From the NCBI GenBank assembly GCA_036403155.1, contig DASWRM010000042.1, positions 1-49,462 of the forward strand: a stretch of 49,462 bases of DNA, read 5' to 3'. The first letter of the stretch is position 1; every line of letters begins with the position of its first letter. Below, piece after piece: positions 36,247 to 42,814 of the stretch. The position numbers and the translations under genes are program-made. Origin of the DNA: Gaiellales bacterium. Lineage in GTDB: Bacteria; Actinomycetota; Thermoleophilia; Gaiellales; JAICJC01. Below the pieces are notes generated by a model that was not told where the DNA came from, searched no databases, and saw only the letters and a list, made by a program, of their open reading frames with translations.

Positions 36247-38031
36247 ATGACGACCGTGAGCGACCATCTGATCGAGCGCCTGGGCGAGTGGGGCGTCGAC
36301 ACGATCTTCGGGTACTCCGGAGACGGCATCAACGGCGTGATGGGCGCTCTCAGCCGTGCGAACGGGCGGTTCCGGTTCGTCCAGGCACGTCATGAGGAGA
36401 TGGCGGCCTTCGAGGCGGTCGGGTACGCCAAGTTCAGCGACCGGTTGGGCGTCTGCATGGCGACGTCCGGGCCGGGCGCCATCCATCTGCTGAACGGCCT
36501 GTACGACGCGAAGATGGACCATGTGCCCGTGGTGGCCGTGGTCGGCCAGCAGGCGCGCACCGCGCTCGGCGGCCACTACCAGCAGGAGGTCGACCTGCTG
36601 ACGCTGTTCAAGGACGTGGCCGGCGAGTACGTGCAGATGGCGACCGCGCCCGCGCAGATCCGCCACCTGGTCGACCGTGCCTGCCGGATCGCGCTTGCCG
36701 AGCGCACTGCGACGTGCATCATCCTCCCCAACGATCTCCAGGAGCTGCCCGCCGAGCAGCCGCCACGCGAGCACGGCACACTGCACTCAGGCGCCGGCTA
36801 CGCCCCCGGGGTGACGGTGCCGAGGGGCGAGCAGCTGCGGCACGCGGCCGAGGTGCTGAATGCGGGGGAGAAGGTCGCGATCCTGATCGGCCAGGGCGCC
36901 CGCGGAGCGGGTGCAGAGGTGAAGGAGACGGCCGACCGGCTGGGAGCCGGCGTTGCAAAGGCGCTGCTCGGCAAAGACGTGCTCTCTGATGACCTGCCCT
37001 TCGTGACCGGGTCGGTAGGCCTTCTGGGGACGCGGCCGAGCTGGGACATGATGATGGGGTGCGACACCCTGCTGATGATCGGCTCGAGCTTCCCGTACTC
37101 GGAGTTCCTGCCGAAGGAAGGGCAGGCGCGCGGCGTGCAGATCGACCACGACCCGCGGATGATCAACATCCGCTACCCGATGGAGGTGTCGCTGGTCGGC
37201 GACAGCGCCGCCACCCTCGCCGCCCTGCTGCCGCTGCTCACCCGCAAGCGCGACCGGTCGTGGCGTGAGGGGCTCGAGCGGGGCGTGGCGGAGTGGTGGA
37301 GGGACATGGAGGCGCGCGCGCGGGTGGACGCGCATCCGATCAACCCGCAGCGCGTGCTTGCCGAGCTCTCGCCGCGCCTGCCCGACGACGTGATGGTCAG
37401 CGCCGACTCGGGGACGGTCGCGAACTGGTATGCCCGCGACCTGCGATTTCGCGACGGCATGCGCGGGAGCCTGTCCGGGACGCTGGCGACGATGGGGGCC
37501 GGCGTGCCGTACGCGATCGGCTCGAAGTTCGCGCATCCCGACCGTCCCGCCATTGCGCTGATGGGGGACGGCGCCATGCAGATGAACGGCACATCGGAGC
37601 TGCTGACCGTGGCGAAATACTGGCGGACCTGGTCCGACCCGCGGCTGATCGTGCTCGTGCTGCACAACAACGACCTGAACCAGGTCACCTGGGAGCAGCG
37701 AGTGATGAACGGCGACCCGAAGTACGAGGCGTCGCAGGATTTGCCCGAGTTCTCGTACGCCGGAGCGGCCGAGGCGGCCGGCCTCGCCGGCATCGCGGTC
37801 GACCGCGTGGACGACCTCGGCGATGCCTGGGATCGAGCGCTCGCCGCCGACCGTCCGTGCGTGCTCGACGTGCGCACCGATCCGAACGTCCCCCCGCTCC
37901 CGCCGCACATCACGCTGAAGCAGGCGCGGGCGTTCGCCGGTGCTGTCGTGCACGGAGACCCCGACAGAGTCGGGATGGTGACGCAGTCGATCAGGGAGAA
38001 GATGGCCGAGGTGCTGCCGCACGGCCGCTGA
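36247..38031 (+). CDS. Thiamine-pyrophosphate-dependent enzyme, pyruvate oxidase/acetolactate synthase family
   Basis: 594 residues with the three-domain POX/ALS layout. TPP-binding Pyr domain with GVDTIFGYSGDGINGVM and the activating Glu in ARHEEMAAFEAVGYAK (E50 or E51), a central domain (about 195-335), and the PP domain with G440-D-G442...NNDLNQV (GDG-N motif). Closest in style to pyruvate oxidase PoxB and related thiamine-requiring proteins; the acyl acceptor cannot be told. AGGAG at 36237-36241 before ATG 36247. It converges on the TetR gene. Confidence 0.88.
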   Translation: MTTVSDHLIERLGEWGVDTIFGYSGDGINGVMGALSRANGRFRFVQARHEEMAAFEAVGYAKFSDRLGVCMATSGPGAIHLLNGLYDAKMDHVPVVAVVGQQARTALGGHYQQEVDLLTLFKDVAGEYVQMATAPAQIRHLVDRACRIALAERTATCIILPNDLQELPAEQPPREHGTLHSGAGYAPGVTVPRGEQLRHAAEVLNAGEKVAILIGQGARGAGAEVKETADRLGAGVAKALLGKDVLSDDLPFVTGSVGLLGTRPSWDMMMGCDTLLMIGSSFPYSEFLPKEGQARGVQIDHDPRMINIRYPMEVSLVGDSAATLAALLPLLTRKRDRSWREGLERGVAEWWRDMEARARVDAHPINPQRVLAELSPRLPDDVMVSADSGTVANWYARDLRFRDGMRGSLSGTLATMGAGVPYAIGSKFAHPDRPAIALMGDGAMQMNGTSELLTVAKYWRTWSDPRLIVLVLHNNDLNQVTWEQRVMNGDPKYEASQDLPEFSYAGAAEAAGLAGIAVDRVDDLGDAWDRALAADRPCVLDVRTDPNVPPLPPHITLKQARAFAGAVVHGDPDRVGMVTQSIREKMAEVLPHGR

Positions 38032-38050
38032 TGACGCGGGGGCGCACGGC

Positions 38051-38662
38051 TCAGCGCCGAAGCGCGCCGCCGGCAGCCACGTCCGCCAGCGCGACCATCA
38101 GCTGCACCGCCTCGCGCCTCGTACACCCCTGCTCGCGAGCCAGCGAGCGCCAGGTGGTGAACTCCAGCGCGTGGCCGACGGCCTGGCGCACGAGGCGTCT
38201 CGCCTGGCCACGGGCCGGCCACGCCGATGTCAGCAGCTCGGCCACCTGCTCCAGGTAGCGAACGCGGTAGGTGTTGATCTCGGCCACCACCGGCATCAGC
38301 GGCGCATCGCGCTCCACGTTGTCGAGCAGCTTTTCGATGCGCTCGTAGTAGCCGTACACGTCGCTCAGCGCCGCGTTCAGTCGAGCGCGGGGGTCGGCGA
38401 TCTGCGCCCAGCCTGTGGGATCCGGCGGCGGCACGGTCTCGCGCACGTGTCCCGAGCACGCCTCGAACAGCGACCGGCTGTCAGGGAAGTGCGCGTACAC
38501 CGTCGGCCGCGTGACTCCGGCCTTCTCGGCGATCGCGTGCACCGTCGTCCGCGACGGACCCAGCGTGGAGTGCAGCTCGACCGCCGCGGCGACGATCCGC
38601 TGCCGCGTCTGCTCCTGGCGCTCCGCGCGCCGCTTCATCTCGTATGTCCGCGTCTTCGTCAT
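38051..38662 (-). CDS. TetR-family transcriptional regulator
   Basis: 203 residues. N-terminal HTH: RQRIVAAAVELHSTLGPSRTTVHAIAEKAGVTRPTVYAHF (about 20-60), the classical TetR pattern; the remainder is a helical ligand domain. I chose ATG 38662; GTG 38674 adds four residues. A minus-strand TACACT -10 (38676-38681) precedes it closely. The gene is divergent from the cupin gene and the shared region holds a dyad operator, so autoregulation and control of the cupin are expected. Confidence 0.9.
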   Translation of the reverse strand: MTKTRTYEMKRRAERQEQTRQRIVAAAVELHSTLGPSRTTVHAIAEKAGVTRPTVYAHFPDSRSLFEACSGHVRETVPPPDPTGWAQIADPRARLNAALSDVYGYYERIEKLLDNVERDAPLMPVVAEINTYRVRYLEQVAELLTSAWPARGQARRLVRQAVGHALEFTTWRSLAREQGCTRREAVQLMVALADVAAGGALRR

Positions 38663-38667
38663 TTCGC

Positions 38668-38696
38668 TTGACACAAGTGTAGACGATGTGTACGCT
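38668..38696. promoter_or_regulatory. Cupin promoter with overlapping TetR-type operator
   Basis: On the plus strand TTGACA (38668-38673) and TACGCT (38691-38696) are separated by exactly 17 nt. A 21-bp imperfect dyad covers 38676-38696, with half-sites AGnGTAnAC and GTnTACnCT around 3 nt; seven of the nine pairs in each arm match. It spans the cupin spacer and -10 and also the minus-strand -10 (TACACT) of the TetR gene, so a bound repressor would block both. Confidence 0.75.
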
Positions 38697-38748
38697 ATGC
38701 GCGAATCACCTGACAGTCATGTAAATCCAAACAAAGGAGAGTTGTTCG

Positions 38749-39279
38749 ATGGAACAGACGACCACAGGCGCAAGCATCGTGACGCCCTCGGACGGCGCTG
38801 AGGGCTTCCTCGGATCGATCGGGGTGCGGTTCATGATCGACGGGTGGCAGGCGGACGAGCGCTTCTCGCTCGTCGAACACCCGATGTCTCCGCGCGCGCT
38901 GGCAGCGCCGCTGCACCTGCACACCCGCGAGGACGAGTACAGCTTCGTGCTCGAGGGGCGGATGGGGGCGTTGCTCGGCGACGAGGTGGTCGAGGCGGGC
39001 CCCGGCGACCTGGTCTTCAAGCCGCGCGACCAGTGGCACACGTTCTGGAATGCCGGCGACGTGCCGTGCCGGATCCTCGAGATCATCTCGCCCGCAGGGT
39101 TCGAACGGTTCTTCCGCGAGCTCTCGGACATGGGCGGCGCGATCAACGCCGACCCCACTGAACTGGCGGCCCTCGGCGCGCGCTACGGCCACTACTTCAA
39201 GCTCGAGAGCGTCCCCGAGCTGGTCGAGCGCTTCGGCCTGCGTATCGGGGAGCACCTGACGGGCGGCTGGCGCCCGTAG
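38749..39279 (+). CDS. Cupin-domain protein
   Basis: 176 residues. A cupin_2 core: PLHLHTREDEYSFVLEGRMG (metal-binding motif 1, HxH(x)4E) and PGDLVFKPRDQWHTFWNAG (motif 2 with the second His), then a helical tail. Such proteins are dioxygenases, isomerases or ligand-binding domains; no substrate can be given. AAAGGAG (38733-38739) 9 nt before ATG. Controlled by the divergent TetR gene (operator at 38676-38696). A strong stem follows. Confidence 0.87.
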   Translation: MEQTTTGASIVTPSDGAEGFLGSIGVRFMIDGWQADERFSLVEHPMSPRALAAPLHLHTREDEYSFVLEGRMGALLGDEVVEAGPGDLVFKPRDQWHTFWNAGDVPCRILEIISPAGFERFFRELSDMGGAINADPTELAALGARYGHYFKLESVPELVERFGLRIGEHLTGGWRP

Positions 39280-39287
39280 CAGCGAGC

Positions 39288-39320
39288 GGCGGGAGGGTCG
39301 CTCCTGGCGACCTTCCCGCC
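39288..39320. terminator. Bidirectional terminator between cupin and SDR genes
   Basis: A 14-bp stem (39288-39301 with 39307-39320, one G-T pair) and a 5-nt loop TCCTG, in the 47 nt between two convergent stop codons. It is the strongest hairpin in the window apart from 24894-24918, though without T-tracts. Confidence 0.65.
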
Positions 39321-39326
39321 CGGCCG

Positions 39327-40088
39327 TCAGCTCTCCTGGTTGGCGATGGCAGCCATCAGCAGCAGGCCGCCGTCGACCACCACCGAGGTGCCGGTCACGT
39401 AGCTCGCCTTGCCCGACGCCAGGAACGCGACGACGGCGGCGATCTCGCGCGCGTCGCCGGGGCGCCCGGCCGGGATCGCGGGGCGGTCGACCGTGTGCGG
39501 GTCGACGTCCTCGCTGTCTGTCATCGGCGTCGCGATCTCGCCCGGGGCGACGGAGTTCACGGTGATCCCGTGCTCGGCGAGCTCGAGCGCCATGACCTTC
39601 GTCAGCATGCCGAGACCGCCCTTCGCCGCGCAGTACGCCGACGAGCCGCGGAGCGGCACATGCTCGTGCACCGAGGTGACGTTGACGATGCGGCCGCCGA
39701 CACCCTCCTCGACCATGCGGCGGGCCGCACGCTGCGCGCAGAGAAAGGCGCCGTTCAGGTCGACGTCCAGCACCGCCCGCCAGTCGTTCCACTCGAGGTC
39801 GACGAATGGGGCGGTCGTCCCGGTGCCCGAGCAGTTCACGAACACGTCGATGCCGCCGAGCTCCTGCATCAGCTCGTCGATCCGGTCGGCTGCCGCCGGC
39901 AGATCGGTCAGGTCGAGGTGCGCGACGGCAGCCCGCTGCCCGTGCGCCTCGATCTCGTCGGCCGTCCCTCGGGCGCCCTCCTCGTCGCGGTTGTACGTGA
40001 CGCCCACGTCGAAGCCGTCCTGCGCCAGGGCAACCGCCGTCGCCTTCCCGATCCCCGAATCCGAGCCGGTGACGATGGCGACGGGCAG
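39327..40088 (-). CDS. Short-chain dehydrogenase/reductase, apparent CTG start
   Basis: 253 residues from CTG 40088. Rossmann motif VTGSDSGIG (TGxxxGIG), NxxG-type NCSGTG, catalytic Ser in NVTSVHEH and Y-x-x-x-K in SAYCAAKGG, then SVAPGEIATPM. NAD(P)-dependent oxidoreductase of unknown substrate. The first GTG (40007) lies after the cofactor motif, so it cannot be the true start. Upstream codons reach TAG at 40091-40089, directly followed by CTG with GAGGAG six bases before. Co-transcribed with the small acidic ORF, whose stop is that TAG, in the same frame. Confidence 0.9.
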   Translation of the reverse strand: MPVAIVTGSDSGIGKATAVALAQDGFDVGVTYNRDEEGARGTADEIEAHGQRAAVAHLDLTDLPAAADRIDELMQELGGIDVFVNCSGTGTTAPFVDLEWNDWRAVLDVDLNGAFLCAQRAARRMVEEGVGGRIVNVTSVHEHVPLRGSSAYCAAKGGLGMLTKVMALELAEHGITVNSVAPGEIATPMTDSEDVDPHTVDRPAIPAGRPGDAREIAAVVAFLASGKASYVTGTSVVVDGGLLLMAAIANQES

Positions 40089-40259
40089 CTAGATCTCCTC
40101 GTCCTTGTCGGGGCGCAGCCATTCCGTGTCGCGCGGCGGCCGGCCCGCGTCGGGCGAGTTCACGTTGCGCTGCGACGGCAGCTCGTCGCCGCGCCGCTCG
40201 AGCACCTCGGCCGTGTCCTCGTCGACCTCGCGGCTGGGATCGTGTGGCGTCTCGTCCAT
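40089..40259 (-). CDS. Small acidic protein upstream of the SDR
   Basis: 56 residues beginning MDETPHDPSREVDEDTAEVL and ending PRDTEWLRPDKDEEI, rich in Asp/Glu and Arg with no membrane span. It shares the SDR reading frame and ends with TAG immediately before the SDR CTG. Its codons GAG GAG provide the SDR ribosome site. It could be a separate small protein, a leader peptide, or an N-terminal extension separated by a stop. Codon use matches its neighbours. Confidence 0.6.
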   Translation of the reverse strand: MDETPHDPSREVDEDTAEVLERRGDELPSQRNVNSPDAGRPPRDTEWLRPDKDEEI

Positions 40260-40358
40260 GCCTGCCGGGGTTCCCGCGCCGGCCGGCGGTCAAACGCCGC
40301 ACCGATCGCGCTGGGAGCACTGTTCGGCGGCGTCCGAGCTCGACGTAGCAACGACCGT

Positions 40359-40364
40359 TAGACT
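40359..40364 (+). promoter_or_regulatory. Putative -10 (TAGACT) of the ArsR-permease operon
   Basis: TAGACT ends 6 nt before GTG 40371, so the mRNA is probably leaderless. An ArsR protein would be expected to bind near here; I see no clean dyad. Confidence 0.5.
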
Positions 40365-40370
40365 GACGAT

Positions 40371-40709
40371 GTGACCCACGGCGAGCTCCTGCACATCGAC
40401 GAGGAGGACGGCCTCCGGCTCCGGGCGGCGCGACCGCCCGTTCACCTGTCCGAGCGGCGTGCGGACGCCTACCGGGCGCTCGGCGACCCAACCCGCCTGA
40501 CGCTCGCGATGGCGCTGGACGGAGAGGTCGAGCTGTGCGTGTGCGACCTCTCCTGGATCGTCCAGCGGGCGCAGAACCTGGTCTCCCACCACATGAAGGT
40601 GCTCAAGGCCGGGGGCATCGTCCGGTCGCGCAAGGACGGCAAGATGACGATGTACTCGCTGACCGACCGCGGGAGAGCCCTGCTGGCCGCGGCGCCCGAG
40701 GACGCCTGA
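40371..40709 (+). CDS. ArsR/SmtB-family metal-sensing repressor
   Basis: 112 residues. Winged HTH: ADAYRALGDPTRLTLAMALDGE, then QNLVSHHMKVLKAGGIVRSRKDGKMTMYSLT. The ELCVCDL motif with C56 and C58 on helix 3 is the classical metalloid/soft-metal site of ArsR and CadC-like sensors. It should leave DNA on binding As(III), Cd, Pb or similar. GTG 40371; the permease GTG follows its stop by one base, so the two form an operon. Confidence 0.9.
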   Translation: MTHGELLHIDEEDGLRLRAARPPVHLSERRADAYRALGDPTRLTLAMALDGEVELCVCDLSWIVQRAQNLVSHHMKVLKAGGIVRSRKDGKMTMYSLTDRGRALLAAAPEDA

Positions 40710-40710
40710 C

Positions 40711-41991
40711 GTGGGATACGTGCTCTCGCAGATCGGCACGGCGCTGCAGGACGCGTTCCTGATGGCATGGGAGGTCTGGTGGGCGCTCGTGCTCGGCTTC
40801 GCGATCTCGGCGGCGGTGCAGGCGTGGGTGCCCCGTGGCCGCATCGAGTCGGCGCTGTCCGGCGCCGGGCCCCGGCCGGTTGGGCTCGCCACACTGCTCG
40901 GCGCCGCATCCTCGTCCTGCTCCTATGCCGCGGTCGCCATCGGCAAGTCGCTCTTCCAGAAGGGCGCCTCTGCCGCATCCGCGCTCGCCTTCCAGTTTGC
41001 CTCGACGAACCTCGTCTGGGAGCTCGGCCTCGTGCTGTGGGTGCTGATCGGCTGGCAGTTCACGGCCGCCGAATACCTCGGCGGCCTGGTGATGATCGGC
41101 CTGATGACGGCGCTCCTGCGGGTCTTCGTCTCGCCGGCCCTCGAACGCGCCGCGCGCGAGCACGCGCAGGAGGCCGACACCGGCCATCAACACCACATGG
41201 CGGGCGAGGCGATGACCCTTCGCGAGCGGGTGACGAGCGTGTCCGCCTGGTCGGACGTGGCGCACAACTTCCGCGGCGACTGGCAGATGCTGTGGAAGGA
41301 GATCGCCACCGGGTTCGTGCTCGCCGGCTTCGTCGGGCTGCTCGGCAACGACGTCTTCGAGCGGCTGTTCGTGACCAGCGCACCGGGCCCGGTCAGCGCC
41401 GTCGAGAACGCGATCGTCGGCCCCCTCATCGCGGTCGCGAGCTTCGTCTGCTCGGTGGGAAACGTGCCGCTTGCGGCGGTGCTGTGGTCGGGCGGGATCA
41501 GCTTCGGCGGTGTGCTGGCCTTCATCTTCGCCGACCTGATCGTGCTGCCGATCCTCGCGATCTACCGGAAGTACTACGGCCTGGCGTTCACGGTGCGGAT
41601 CACGGCGCTCATGTTCGCGACGATGGTCGCCGCGGCGCTCGCCATCGACGCGCTGTTCACGGTCGCGGGCATCGTGCCGGACACGCGGCCGAGCCGCGAC
41701 GACATCTTCGCCTCCGTCCAGGTGGACTACAAGCTGGTGCTGAACGTGCTGGCGACCGTCGTCTTCGCGGCGCTGTTCGGGCTGACCATGCGGCGCGGGG
41801 CAACCGACCCGGTGTGCGGCATGCAGGTCGACAGAGCCAAGGCGCTGCACGCGGAGTTCGGCGGCCGGACGTTCCACTTCTGCTCCGAGCACTGCCGGCA
41901 CCGGTTCCTCGAGGATCCCGAGCGCTACGCGTCGGGCGCCGCGCGCCCCGCGGGCGGCGCCCACGGCCACGCGCACGCGCACTCGCCGTGA
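40711..41991 (+). CDS. ArsP-type permease fused to a C-terminal YHS domain
   Basis: 426 residues. PF03773-type permease with about eight spans in two halves: GAASSSCSYAAVAIGKSLFQKG (Cys70) and SFVCSVGNVPLAAVLWSGGISFGG, the paired conserved loops, separated by a His/Glu-rich cytoplasmic linker. Residues 366-410 form a YHS metal-binding domain (D366-P-V-C369-G-M...F-H-F-C391-S-E-H-C395), and the tail is His-rich (HGHAHAHS). Role: efflux of an organoarsenical or soft metal is inferred from the ArsR partner and family. GTG 40711. Confidence 0.88.
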   Translation: MGYVLSQIGTALQDAFLMAWEVWWALVLGFAISAAVQAWVPRGRIESALSGAGPRPVGLATLLGAASSSCSYAAVAIGKSLFQKGASAASALAFQFASTNLVWELGLVLWVLIGWQFTAAEYLGGLVMIGLMTALLRVFVSPALERAAREHAQEADTGHQHHMAGEAMTLRERVTSVSAWSDVAHNFRGDWQMLWKEIATGFVLAGFVGLLGNDVFERLFVTSAPGPVSAVENAIVGPLIAVASFVCSVGNVPLAAVLWSGGISFGGVLAFIFADLIVLPILAIYRKYYGLAFTVRITALMFATMVAAALAIDALFTVAGIVPDTRPSRDDIFASVQVDYKLVLNVLATVVFAALFGLTMRRGATDPVCGMQVDRAKALHAEFGGRTFHFCSEHCRHRFLEDPERYASGAARPAGGAHGHAHAHSP

Positions 41992-42042
41992 GGGAGCGTC
42001 CGATCTGTGGCGCCACGGTCGGCGATCTGCGATAGTCGCAGG

Positions 42043-42771
42043 GTGTTCGATCACGTGACGCTGCGCGTGTCCGACCGCGGGGAGTCGGAGCGCTTCTACG
42101 ACACGGTGCTCGGCGAGCTGGGCATCGACCGGAGCGGCGAGGGCGAGGGGTTCACCGAGTGGAGCGACTTCTCGGTGGCCGCGGCGTCCCGGGCGGCGCC
42201 GGTGACGCGCCGCCTGCACGTCGGCTTCGCGGCGCCCACGCAGGAGCACGTCGACGCCTTCTGGACGGCCGGCACGTCGGCCGGATACATGGACGACGGT
42301 CGTCCGGGACCGCGCCCGCGATATGGCGACGACTACTACGGCGGCTTCCTGCGCGACCCCGACGGCAACAGCGTGGAGGCGGTGCACCACGACACGCTGC
42401 GCCGCGGCGGCGCGATCGACCACGTCTGGATCCGCGTGGATGACCTTCAGCGGTCGCGGCGGTTCTACGAGACGGTGGCCCCGTACGGCGGCTTCCGGAT
42501 GGCCGGCGAGCGCCCCGACCGCGTTCGCTTCGCGGGCGAGAGCGGCTCGTTCTCGATCGTCGACGGCCGTCCCACCGAGGGCCTGCACCTGGCGTTCGCG
42601 GCGGACGGCCCGGAACCGGTCGAGCGGTTCCACCGCGAGCTGCTGGCGGCGGGGTACGAGGACAACGGCGGCCCGGGCGAGCGGCCGCAGTACCACCCCG
42701 GCTACTACGCCGCGTTCGTGCGCGGTCCCGACGGCGCCAACATCGAGATCGTGCATCACGCCGGCCGCTGA
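42043..42771 (+). CDS. Two-domain VOC (glyoxalase-like) protein
   Basis: 242 residues made of two tandem VOC modules (about 1-118 and 125-242), each with a start like FDHVTLRVSD / IDHVWIRVDD, and each ending in a conserved acid (DPDGNSVEAVHH / GPDGANIEIVHH). The paired DYYGGFLRDPDG / GYYAAFVRGPDG blocks show an internal duplication. Substrate unknown. GTG 42043 is chosen because the VOC fold begins there; GATAGT at 42031-42036 ends 6 nt before. Confidence 0.88.
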   Translation: MFDHVTLRVSDRGESERFYDTVLGELGIDRSGEGEGFTEWSDFSVAAASRAAPVTRRLHVGFAAPTQEHVDAFWTAGTSAGYMDDGRPGPRPRYGDDYYGGFLRDPDGNSVEAVHHDTLRRGGAIDHVWIRVDDLQRSRRFYETVAPYGGFRMAGERPDRVRFAGESGSFSIVDGRPTEGLHLAFAADGPEPVERFHRELLAAGYEDNGGPGERPQYHPGYYAAFVRGPDGANIEIVHHAGR

Positions 42772-42773
42772 GG

Positions 42774-42779
42774 TAGCCT
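42774..42779 (+). promoter_or_regulatory. Putative -10 (TAGCCT) of the NHL gene
   Basis: TAGCCT begins 2 nt after the VOC stop codon (TGA 42769-42771). A start near 42787 leaves a short leader containing GGAGGG (42802-42807) before GTG 42815, or a near-leaderless ATG 42794. Confidence 0.4.
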
Positions 42780-42814
42780 CCCGGGCGGGGGGTATGGCTC
42801 TGGAGGGAACTCAT

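Noticed and set aside
40089-40259. Treating the small acidic ORF simply as the SDR N-terminus
   Set aside because: A TAG stop separates them in the same frame, and the SDR has a complete fold and a ribosome site right after it. Kept as a separate gene, with read-through noted as an alternative.
38695-40491. A 598-codon minus-strand frame across the cupin, SDR and ArsR genes
   Set aside because: It lies out of frame or antisense to four well-supported genes and has no recognisable motif.
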